Assembly: GCA_046704385.1 (NCBI GenBank)
Contig: JBJKSB010000089.1
Span: forward strand, 1 to 64,000
DNA: 64,000 nucleotides
Origin: GH45 sp046704385
GTDB taxonomy: Bacteria > Bacteroidota > Bacteroidia > Bacteroidales > SZUA-534
Direction of reading: 5' to 3'
The notes beneath the pieces are model-generated. The model had not been told where the DNA came from. It did not search any database and saw nothing but the letters and a program-made list of their open reading frames with translations. Position numbers and translations under genes: made by a program. Below are positions 53,104 through 60,811 of the stretch, in pieces. Numbering within the stretch: position 1 is the stretch's first letter; every line of letters begins with the position of its first letter.

Positions 53104-54116
53104 TTTAGCCCCTCCGTACAATTCCGGCATATTTTAAATCCATTGAAATTTTCCCACACCTTTTTCCTGAATAATTTAGCGGTGGTGCTTTTCCAACTAC
53201 TTTGGACGGATTCATCGATTAAATCTGCATAAGTATAATTTCCATTTTTATCGAAACAGCAGGGAAGCAGTTTTAAATCAGCGCTAACAACACTACCATT
53301 CCAGATGCGTTTGCATTTAAATTTAGGATTTCGGTTCAACAGGTAGTTCCCATCTGATTGTTTCCGGTATCTCGAATATTTCTCATTTTCGGGAATCATT
53401 GGATTGCCCTTTTCAAAATTATCAATCTGCGCCGATTTTATATTTAATTTATCTATACCAAGTTTTTTTGAAAGTTTTTTAATGTCGTCAATTTGGTGTT
53501 CATTGGTTTTAAATACTACAAATTGAAGGATGATAAAAGGGGTTTGACTTTTCAGGGTTCTTCGGGCAGCTGATAAATTCTCTATTCCTGACAAAACAGT
53601 ATCAAGGTTGCCTCCAACACGATATTTTTCATAGGTTTCATGTGTAGTTCCATCAACCGAAATAATAATCCTTTGCAATCCTGAATTAATTAATTTTTCA
53701 CAATTTCCGACGGTTAAAAACAAACCATTGGTTGAGGTTACAGTATATATTTTTTTTGCAGTAACATAGGAAAGGAGTTCAAATAATTTTGGATGCAGGA
53801 AAGGTTCACCCTGGAAAAAAAGTTGCAGATAACTCAATGTCTGGTAATTTTCATCAATAAGCGTTTTAAATTTTTCCAATGATAAAAACAACCGGGGGCG
53901 TGTCAGGTTATTATTACCCGACGGACATTCGGGACATTTTAAATTACACAGGTTAGTAGGTTCAATGGACAAACTTTCTGGTTGACCCCAGTGCATATAT
54001 TTGCCTGATATTCTTGAAAACAGATAGCTTACACGCAAAAGAAATCCATTGATGATTTTGCGAAAACTTATGGTTTTTAGAAACAGAAACCCATCAATGA
54101 GCAGCGATTTGTACAT
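53100..54116 (-). CDS. radical SAM protein with SPASM-type C-terminus
   Basis: A 338-residue iron-sulfur enzyme. The radical-SAM cluster motif CNLKCPEC (Cys57, Cys61, Cys64) is preceded by LSIEPTNLCNL and followed by a TIM-barrel region with YLQLFFQGEPFLHPKLFELL, IIISVDGTTHETYEKYRVGG and FVVFKTNEHQIDDI. The C-terminus has further Cys residues (FKCKRIW, LPCCFDKNG, ICRNC) typical of a SPASM domain, which can bind an auxiliary cluster. The substrate is unknown; such proteins modify peptides or sugars. It converges on frr and lies 25 nt after the OmpA-like gene, likely one operon. Confidence 0.88.
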   Translation of the reverse strand: MYKSLLIDGFLFLKTISFRKIINGFLLRVSYLFSRISGKYMHWGQPESLSIEPTNLCNLKCPECPSGNNNLTRPRLFLSLEKFKTLIDENYQTLSYLQLFFQGEPFLHPKLFELLSYVTAKKIYTVTSTNGLFLTVGNCEKLINSGLQRIIISVDGTTHETYEKYRVGGNLDTVLSGIENLSAARRTLKSQTPFIILQFVVFKTNEHQIDDIKKLSKKLGIDKLNIKSAQIDNFEKGNPMIPENEKYSRYRKQSDGNYLLNRNPKFKCKRIWNGSVVSADLKLLPCCFDKNGNYTYADLIDESVQSSWKSTTAKLFRKKVWENFNGFKICRNCTEGLK

Positions 54117-54141
54117 TATACATTTTACGGAATTTCAACTT

Positions 54142-55191
54142 TTAATTTGATTCCAGAATCTGGAATAATTCATCCAACTTGGGAGTTAAAATTATTTCAG
54201 TGCGACGGTTTTTTGCGCGGGCTTCAGGTGTTTTTGCCGGATCAACCGGAACATAGGGACCGCGTCCGGCCGCAGTTACACGGCTGGGATCCATGCTCGA
54301 ATTGTTCAAAAGAATTTTAACAATGGCAGTAGCTCTTTTTGCACTAAGATCCCAGTTGTCTTTAATATCGCCAGAACCACGCATAGGAACATCATCGGTA
54401 TGGCCTTCCACTACAATATTTATGTCTTTATTTTGCTCCAATACTTTGGCAATCTGTTTAATGGCCTGCTGACCTTTAGGATCAACGTCCCATTTGCCCG
54501 ATTTAAACAGCAGTTTTTCATCCATGGTAACATAAACTTTTCCGTTCCGCTGATGAATGGTCAACCCTTTGTTTTCAAAACCCAGCAAAGCGTCAGTAAT
54601 TTTAGATTTTAAAGCCATTACAGCAGAATCTTTGCTATGCAAAATATTTTCAAGATCAATTAAGCGGCGGTTCTGGTCTTCAATTTCCAGCCTTTTCTGG
54701 TTTAAATTTGAGTCGAGTGCAACCAGGATTGCATCACGGTCATCAAGTTCCTTTTGTTTTGCCATTAATGACGATTCCAGGTTGCGAAGTTCATCTTCCT
54801 GCATTTGCAGGTCTTCTTTACTAACCTGCAATTCAGCCAGTAGTTTTCGGGTTTCTTCATCGCGACTGTTTTGTTTTTGTTCGGTAGCATCATTTAAATC
54901 ATCATACATGGTTTTAAAAACCTTATATTCTTTTTTATAAAATTGAGCGGAGTCTTTTAAATTGCTTTTATCCAGGGCCATAGCTTCCATCCGTCGGTTT
55001 AGTTCTTCAAGTTTAGCCGACGTTTCTGTGTTCTGAACAGTGAGCTCTTCATTTTCACTTTTCAATGAATCGCGTTCATGAACAGTAATTTCATTTTTGC
55101 CTTTTAATTCCTGAAACTGACGAGTAGGTACACAAGCATTCATAAAAATAAAAACATATGCCAGTATTAATACTGCTAAAATATTCCGCAT
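54142..55191 (-). CDS. OmpA-family lipoprotein with coiled coil
   Basis: A 349-residue envelope protein. The signal peptide has a lipobox-like MNAC (Cys20). A long coiled coil (about 30-200) contains ELKGKNEITVHERDSLKSEN and repeated Glu/Lys/Leu heptads. The C-terminal OmpA domain (about 225-345) has the peptidoglycan-binding signature VVEGHTDDVPM, WDLSAKRATAIVKILL, GRGPYVP and AKNRRTEIIL. It probably links the outer membrane to the cell wall, with the coiled coil spanning the periplasm. It is divergent from the DUF4271 gene. Confidence 0.9.
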   Translation of the reverse strand: MRNILAVLILAYVFIFMNACVPTRQFQELKGKNEITVHERDSLKSENEELTVQNTETSAKLEELNRRMEAMALDKSNLKDSAQFYKKEYKVFKTMYDDLNDATEQKQNSRDEETRKLLAELQVSKEDLQMQEDELRNLESSLMAKQKELDDRDAILVALDSNLNQKRLEIEDQNRRLIDLENILHSKDSAVMALKSKITDALLGFENKGLTIHQRNGKVYVTMDEKLLFKSGKWDVDPKGQQAIKQIAKVLEQNKDINIVVEGHTDDVPMRGSGDIKDNWDLSAKRATAIVKILLNNSSMDPSRVTAAGRGPYVPVDPAKTPEARAKNRRTEIILTPKLDELFQILESN

Positions 55192-55324
55192 AATTGTAAA
55201 ATTTATGAAAGTAAATATACAATTAATTCAAAAAAAGTTTGATGAATAAACTAATTTCAACAAATTTGGTCCTTAAAAGAAAAACATGATATTTTTAAGG
55301 TTTTTACTAAACATTACCTTGTAG

Positions 55325-56431
55325 ATGACGAGTTTAAATAGTTTGATATTGATACAGGACACTATTCCTGAAGTAAAAACAAATTTAAATGTTATTCAGA
55401 AGTCCCCGCTGAGTACCGACCTTAATATCGAAAGACAGAATATCAAACTGGGTTCAATTCGGGAAATTGCTATTGATTCGTCCCGACTTCAAAAAGCCTA
55501 TGTGCCCCGGCCAATTATAAAAACCATCCCTTTTGTTCCCTATAATGATAGTGTGGAACACCCCGTATTTAATGTATTGAATGACAATTTTATATTACAC
55601 GATGAATCATCGTTTTATGACCATATGAATTTTACGCCGGTTGATCCGTTGTTAAAATTTCAATTAACAACCCATAAAGCGGCTTCATCAGAGAAACCGG
55701 GTCAGGAAGTAAATACAGGACTTACCCGGGAAATATTAAGTCAGAAACTGGTAACCAAAGATCGTTACAGTAATACAGTTGGTTTCCGGTCCACCGACTG
55801 GATGTTAGGTATAATTATTTTTGCCCTGGTTATTTTCAGCTGGCTAAGGGTTGGCTATGGCAGATATTTTCAGGCTGCCATACAGGCATCCTATAATTTC
55901 TTTACAGCACGTCGGATATTTGAGGAATCAAATGTTACCCGTAACCGCGTATTCTATTTTATGAATTTTCTGTTTTTTGTCAATATTTCTCTTTTTATAG
56001 CTCAATTACTTGATTATAACCATTTAAGCATATTTAAACTTCATGGAATAATGGTTTTTTTGTTATGTTTTGTCTTGGTTATAATAATATATTCCGGTAA
56101 ATCAGTCATTTTGCATTTGCTCGATTTTTTATTTCTCACACGAAATGGTTTTTCGTCTTATGTTTTTACGGTTTTTCTGTACAATAAAATGATTGGTTTT
56201 TTGTTATTGCCAATTATAGCTGTACTGCCGTTTGTTCCTAAACACATCACTCCCTATCTGTTTGTAGCAGGAATTGGTATTATACTTTTGTTATATATTA
56301 TAAGAGTTTTTAAAGGATTACAATTAGGAATAAAAAATAGACTTTCAATATTCTATTTGATTTTGTACCTTTGTGCACTTGAAATTTTGCCTGTGTTGTT
56401 AATATTGAAAGTAATCAAACCATACATTTAA
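55325..56431 (+). CDS. DUF4271 integral membrane protein
   Basis: A 368-residue protein. The first 160 residues are polar and probably extracytoplasmic or cytosolic (LNVIQKSPLSTDLNIERQNI). About six transmembrane helices follow (IIIFALVIFSWLRVGY, YFMNFLFFVNISLFIAQLL, GIMVFLLCFVLVIIIYS, MIGFLLLPIIAVLPFV, LFVAGIGIILLLYIIRV, YLILYLCALEILPVLLILKV), matching DUF4271. The function is not known. DUF4271 genes usually sit upstream of hemD in this phylum, as here (about 35 nt). Divergent from the OmpA lipoprotein gene. Confidence 0.85.
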   Translation: MTSLNSLILIQDTIPEVKTNLNVIQKSPLSTDLNIERQNIKLGSIREIAIDSSRLQKAYVPRPIIKTIPFVPYNDSVEHPVFNVLNDNFILHDESSFYDHMNFTPVDPLLKFQLTTHKAASSEKPGQEVNTGLTREILSQKLVTKDRYSNTVGFRSTDWMLGIIIFALVIFSWLRVGYGRYFQAAIQASYNFFTARRIFEESNVTRNRVFYFMNFLFFVNISLFIAQLLDYNHLSIFKLHGIMVFLLCFVLVIIIYSGKSVILHLLDFLFLTRNGFSSYVFTVFLYNKMIGFLLLPIIAVLPFVPKHITPYLFVAGIGIILLLYIIRVFKGLQLGIKNRLSIFYLILYLCALEILPVLLILKVIKPYI

Positions 56432-56466
56432 TATAGAAGTCAGGCATTTAGGTGTGTAACGAAAAC

Positions 56467-57231
56467 ATGGAGAAATTGAAAATTAAGAGAATTCTTGTAT
56501 CTCAACCGGAACCAGAGACAGAGAAATCACCGTACTACGATTTAGCTGAAAAGCATAATCTTAAAATTGACTTCAGGCCTTTTATTCAGGTTGAACCTGT
56601 TGAGGCGAAAGTGTTCAGAAAGGAGAGGATTAACATTCTCGACTATACTGCAGTTTTATTTACAAGCCGAACTTCAGTTGATCATTTTTTTCGCATTTGT
56701 GAAGAAATGAGAATAACTGTACCTGATACCATGAAATATTTTTGTGTGTCGGAAGCTACTGCTTTTTATTTGCAGAAGTATATTGTTTATCGTAAGCGTA
56801 AAATTTTCTTTGGAAAAAGCCGATTTGAAGATTTAGTGGAAATCATTGAAAAACATCGTGACGAAAAGTATTTACTTCCGCTTTCAGACATGCACAAGCC
56901 AGAGATCCCTAAAAAGCTTGAAAAGATGAAAATCAATTTTAAGATTGCGATTTTATATCGTACCGTGGCAAGTGATTTATCGGATTTATCGGATGTAAAC
57001 TATGATATTTTAGTATTTTTCAGCCCGTCGGGAATTAAATCATTATTTGAAAATTTTCCTGATTTTAAGCAAAATGAAACTAAAATTGCGGCATTTGGTC
57101 CAACAACTGCTAAGGCAGTAAAAGATGCCAAGCTCAGGCTCGACATTCAGGCTCCGCTACCTGAAGCTCCCTCTATGACTATGGCGTTAGACCAGTACAT
57201 TAAACTTTCCAATAAGAATTGTAAAAAATGA
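56467..57231 (+). CDS. hemD: uroporphyrinogen-III synthase
   Basis: A 254-residue haem-pathway enzyme that cyclises hydroxymethylbilane to uroporphyrinogen III. The start is taken at ATG 56467 rather than the GTG at 56452. Recognisable features are ILVSQPEPETEKSPYYDLAE at the N-terminus, the bilobed fold, TAVLFTSRTSVDHFFRICEE, and the second lobe with VFFSPSGIKSLFENFPDF and KIAAFGPTTAKAVKDAKLRL. Sequence conservation in this family is always low. It follows the DUF4271 gene by 35 nt and precedes a terminator. Confidence 0.88.
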   Translation: MEKLKIKRILVSQPEPETEKSPYYDLAEKHNLKIDFRPFIQVEPVEAKVFRKERINILDYTAVLFTSRTSVDHFFRICEEMRITVPDTMKYFCVSEATAFYLQKYIVYRKRKIFFGKSRFEDLVEIIEKHRDEKYLLPLSDMHKPEIPKKLEKMKINFKIAILYRTVASDLSDLSDVNYDILVFFSPSGIKSLFENFPDFKQNETKIAAFGPTTAKAVKDAKLRLDIQAPLPEAPSMTMALDQYIKLSNKNCKK

Positions 57232-57236
57232 TCCGG

Positions 57237-57267
57237 GTCTGCATCGTTTTGATGCAGACTTTTTTTT
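57237..57267 (+). terminator. terminator after hemD
   Basis: gtctgcatc (57237-57245) pairs perfectly with gatgcagac (57251-57259) around a 5-nt loop and is followed by eight T residues. Confidence 0.9.
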
Positions 57268-57357
57268 GCAAATATTTTGAACCTTTCACCTTACTTTATT
57301 TAAAATTATTTTCATCTATTTATCCATTCTTAGTGAAATAATTTTTATGTTCGTTTA

Positions 57358-57786
57358 ATGAATTCCAAAGAGATTGTAAATCGAATGACCTTAAAAAAAG
57401 AAGAAAGGTTAAAAAGCCGTAAAACCATCCAATCTCTTTTTGTTCAGAATCAGCATTTGAAGATTTACCCGTTTAAACTCGTTTGGCTGGTTGAAGAAAA
57501 TACCAGGGGATTTTCATTAAAAATCAGTGTTTCGGTGACGAAAAGATTATTTAAATTGGCGGTTAAACGAAATACATTGAAACGTAAAATGCGGGAATGT
57601 ATACGGATCAATAAAAATTTAATTATTGACAAGCTTAAGGATAAAAACATTACTTTAAGTTTTATGTTAATTTATCAGACTCAGGATGTTGTTACTTTTA
57701 ATGAATTTAATGCTAAAATAAAACAACTTTTAATCCGTTTGGGTGATAAAATAACAAAATCCATTGAAAATAATTCGGGAATGTAA
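57358..57786 (+). CDS. rnpA: ribonuclease P protein component
   Basis: The protein subunit of RNase P, which assists the RNA subunit in maturing tRNA 5' ends. It is 142 aa from the ATG at 57358, or 133 from the in-frame ATG at 57385, which starts right at the family block LKKEERLKSRKTIQSLF. The signature SVSVTKRLFKLAVKRNTLKR with KMRECIR (about 60-86) is diagnostic. It is not flanked by rpmH or yidD, as often seen elsewhere. An S41 protease gene follows after 60 nt. Confidence 0.95.
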   Translation: MNSKEIVNRMTLKKEERLKSRKTIQSLFVQNQHLKIYPFKLVWLVEENTRGFSLKISVSVTKRLFKLAVKRNTLKRKMRECIRINKNLIIDKLKDKNITLSFMLIYQTQDVVTFNEFNAKIKQLLIRLGDKITKSIENNSGM

Positions 57787-57846
57787 CCGAAACAATTTTA
57801 TGGCAACTTATTTGTAAGGAATTTTTTTCGTTAAAAATTATAAAGG

Positions 57847-59508
57847 ATGAAAATATTTGGTAAAAAATTTAAAATTATCACAGGTATTGTATTACTGGCA
57901 CTTGTGGTGGGATTTGTTTCATTTGATGATGAGAATTTTCAAATTGCCAAGAATCTTGACATTTATACCACCCTTTTCAGGGAGCTGAATCTTTACTATG
58001 TTGATCAGACTGATCCGGGAAAATTAATAAAAACCAGTATTGACGATATGTTAAGTTCGCTCGATCCCTATACCGTTTATATACCTGAATCACAGATGGA
58101 AGATTACCGGTTTATGACCACCGGGCAGTACGGTGGTATAGGAGCGTTAATACGTACCAGTGGCAATTATGTGGTTATTTCGGAGCCTTACGAAGGATTT
58201 CCGGCACAAAAAGCAGGATTAAAAGCGGGTGATAAAGTAGTTGAAATTGATGGAAAATCGGTTGTTGGAAAAAATACCGAGCAAATCAGCGAGCTTCTAA
58301 AAGGAGAACCTAATACTGAAATTGATTTGGGTGTGGAAAGGCTTAATCAGCCAAAACCGCTTAAAATTAAGGTAATACGTGAAAAGATACAGATCAATAG
58401 TGTTCCTTATTATGGAATGCTAAATGATCATATTGGCTATATAAGGCTATCAAGCTTTACTGAGAATTGCAGCAAGGATGTGAAGAAAGCTTTTCAAAAC
58501 CTGAAAAAAGATAATGACCTTAAAGGTCTGGTATTCGACCTGCGGGGAAATCCCGGAGGATTACTTATGGAAGCGGTAGCCGTTGCAAATTTATTTGTTC
58601 CTAAAGGTCAGGAAGTTGTTAGTACTAAAGGTAAAGTAAAACAATGGAACCGCACCTATAATGCCACCAACAATCCATTGGATACTGACATTCCTCTTGT
58701 ATTACTGGTTAACAGTGGATCTGCATCAGCATCAGAAATTGTTTCAGGGACCATGCAGGATTTAGACCGGGGAGTAATCCTGGGCACCCGAACATTTGGT
58801 AAGGGATTGGTTCAAACCACACGAGACCTTAGTTATAATTCAAAACTTAAAATTACAACAGCTAAATATTATATTCCGAGTGGGCGCTGTATTCAGGCCC
58901 TTGATTATTCTAATCGCAACGAAGACGGCAGTGTAGGCCGTATTCCCGACTCGCTAATTACTGAGTTTAAAACAAAGGATGGTCGTCCGGTATTCGATGG
59001 AGGTGGAGTTAAACCTGATGTTAAAGTGGAACCCCAATCGCTAAGTAAAATTAGTGCCAGTTTATACACTAAAAGTCTGATTTTTGATTATGCTACCGAT
59101 TTCATGTATAAGCATGATAGCATACCCACCCCTGAAAAATTTGAAATTACCGACAAGATTTATAATGATTTTGTGGCATTTCTGTCTGACAAGCAATTTG
59201 ATTATACTCTTGAAAGTGAAACCAAACTTGATGAGCTTGAGAAAGCCATTAAAAAGGATAAATACGGAGATAGAATTACTAATGAAATTGATGATTTGAG
59301 GAAAAAACTAGCTCACGATAAAGATAAAGATTTGGTTATGTTTCAACCGGAAATAAAGGAGTTATTGAAAGAAGAAATTGTAAGCAGGTACTACTATCAA
59401 ACAGGTCGTGCAAAAGCAATGATAGAAGATGATCCCCAGGTTGATTCTGCACTGGTGGTTATTCAGGACACGAATCGTTACAATAGTATTTTACGACCGG
59501 CTAACTAA
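57847..59508 (+). CDS. S41 family C-terminal processing peptidase
   Basis: A 553-residue envelope protease of the CtpA/Tsp family. It has an N-terminal membrane anchor or signal (about 8-26), a helical segment, a PDZ domain (about 85-170, GGIGALIRTSGNYVVISEPY, AGLKAGDKVVEIDGKSVV), then the S41 catalytic domain (about 180-370) with FDLRGNPGGLL and the Ser-Lys dyad: Ser294 in SGSASASE and Lys319 in RTFGKGLVQT. A helical C-terminal extension (about 400-553) is present. It cleaves near C-termini of periplasmic proteins. The gene is 60 nt after rnpA and ends at a terminator. Confidence 0.96.
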   Translation: MKIFGKKFKIITGIVLLALVVGFVSFDDENFQIAKNLDIYTTLFRELNLYYVDQTDPGKLIKTSIDDMLSSLDPYTVYIPESQMEDYRFMTTGQYGGIGALIRTSGNYVVISEPYEGFPAQKAGLKAGDKVVEIDGKSVVGKNTEQISELLKGEPNTEIDLGVERLNQPKPLKIKVIREKIQINSVPYYGMLNDHIGYIRLSSFTENCSKDVKKAFQNLKKDNDLKGLVFDLRGNPGGLLMEAVAVANLFVPKGQEVVSTKGKVKQWNRTYNATNNPLDTDIPLVLLVNSGSASASEIVSGTMQDLDRGVILGTRTFGKGLVQTTRDLSYNSKLKITTAKYYIPSGRCIQALDYSNRNEDGSVGRIPDSLITEFKTKDGRPVFDGGGVKPDVKVEPQSLSKISASLYTKSLIFDYATDFMYKHDSIPTPEKFEITDKIYNDFVAFLSDKQFDYTLESETKLDELEKAIKKDKYGDRITNEIDDLRKKLAHDKDKDLVMFQPEIKELLKEEIVSRYYYQTGRAKAMIEDDPQVDSALVVIQDTNRYNSILRPAN

Positions 59509-59526
59509 AAATTATATTCAATCAGT

Positions 59527-59563
59527 AAACCGGAAATTCTTAAATTTGAATTTCCGGTTTTTT
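59527..59563 (+). terminator. terminator after the S41 protease gene
   Basis: aaaccggaaattc (59527-59539) pairs perfectly with gaatttccggttt (59548-59560) around an 8-nt loop, followed by a T run. Confidence 0.95.
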
Positions 59564-59596
59564 ATTGCCAACTTACATCACATTTGAAATATAATT

Positions 59597-60721
59597 ATGC
59601 CAGGCCAAAATATTATTCTTTCAATAGTACCCGCACCTCTTTTACCCGCTTTTTCCGGCGGTCAGAAAGGAACTTACGGACCTTTGGACGCTTTGGGTCG
59701 GATAGCGAAAGTAATTTGTATTACGGACACAAAATCAGGAATTGAAAATCACACCTTTGAATTGCGTCCGTTGATTAAGCACGAGCCCAAAAAGTATTTT
59801 GCTTTTAGAAATTATAAGCTTTTGCTTAAGCAGATAAGAGAAATAAAGCCGGCATCAATTCTTTTGGAACAGCCTTTTTTAGGAATAATAACCTATTTGG
59901 TTTCGCGAAAAACCAAGACACCTTATTTTGTACATGCGCATAATATTGAATATTTACGATTTAAATCGCTGGGTAAATTCTGGTGGCCTCTTCTTTTTAT
60001 TGTTGAACGTTTCACTTTGTCCCGGGCAAAAGGAATTTTTTTTGTAACCCGTCACGATAAGGATATTGCCATAAAACACCTGCGGCTCAAGGATGAAAAT
60101 TGTCATGTTACACCTTATGGAGTTCCTCAAAATAAAATTATTGAGATTTCCGGGGAAAGAAAAAACCAGGTTAGGCAGCGTCATGGAATTAGCAACGATG
60201 AGGTAGTTTTTATGTTTTTCGGTGTACTTAAGTATATGCCTAATATTGAAGCACTTGAATTAATTATTGAAGAGATTCTTCCCCGCTTAAAGGAGCAAAT
60301 GGCACAAAAATTTAAGGTGTTGGTTTGCGGGGCTGGTATTTCCGATGATTACAAGAGGCAATTGCAGGAACTTGATCCTGAATATTTTATCTACGCTGGT
60401 TTTGTGGAAAATATTGATGAATATACACAAAGTGCAGATATTATTCTGAATCCGGTACTTAGTGGCGGAGGTATCAAAACAAAAATTGTAGAGGCTCTGG
60501 GTTTCAATAAAACGGTAGTTTCAACTCAAACCGGAGCCATTGGTGTCGATCCCGATATTTGTGGCACCAAACTATATATTGCTGAGGATAAAGATTGGGA
60601 TAGCTTTACAAAACTGGCCATCGAGGCTATCCAAAATAAGTCAGACGTTCCGCCAAAATTCTTTGAAGTATTCAGTTGGTCGGCTGTAGCACAAACCATG
60701 TTGAATAATTTGCTCGCTTAA
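59597..60721 (+). CDS. GT4-family glycosyltransferase
   Basis: A 374-residue retaining glycosyltransferase with the GT-B fold. The N-terminal domain includes SIVPAPLLPAFSGGQKGTYG and the acceptor-side YFVHAHNIEYLRF; the C-terminal domain includes VFMFFGVLKYMPNIEALELI and KVLVCGAGISDDYKRQLQEL. The nucleotide-sugar site NPVLSGGGIKTKIVEALGFN has the family Glu. Members add sugars to cell-surface polysaccharides or lipids from NDP-sugar donors. It is isolated from other polysaccharide genes, so its acceptor is not predictable. Confidence 0.9.
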   Translation: MPGQNIILSIVPAPLLPAFSGGQKGTYGPLDALGRIAKVICITDTKSGIENHTFELRPLIKHEPKKYFAFRNYKLLLKQIREIKPASILLEQPFLGIITYLVSRKTKTPYFVHAHNIEYLRFKSLGKFWWPLLFIVERFTLSRAKGIFFVTRHDKDIAIKHLRLKDENCHVTPYGVPQNKIIEISGERKNQVRQRHGISNDEVVFMFFGVLKYMPNIEALELIIEEILPRLKEQMAQKFKVLVCGAGISDDYKRQLQELDPEYFIYAGFVENIDEYTQSADIILNPVLSGGGIKTKIVEALGFNKTVVSTQTGAIGVDPDICGTKLYIAEDKDWDSFTKLAIEAIQNKSDVPPKFFEVFSWSAVAQTMLNNLLA

Positions 60722-60766
60722 CCGGCTTTTTTGTCAAATACACAAAAAGATTACAAAAAAATAAAA

Positions 60767-60774
60767 TATTTTTG
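60767..60774 (+). promoter_or_regulatory. -7 element (TATTTTTG) upstream of porW
   Basis: TATTTTTG fits TAnnTTTG and lies 38 nt upstream of the TTG start. A -33 TTTG at the correct spacing is not visible. Confidence 0.55.
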
Positions 60775-60811
60775 CCGAATTGTAGTTTATTGAATGTAAA
60801 ACACCTTTGCT

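Noticed and set aside
57786..57847. yidD gene expected after rnpA
   Set aside because: Only 60 nt separate rnpA from the S41 protease gene; no yidD reading frame is present.
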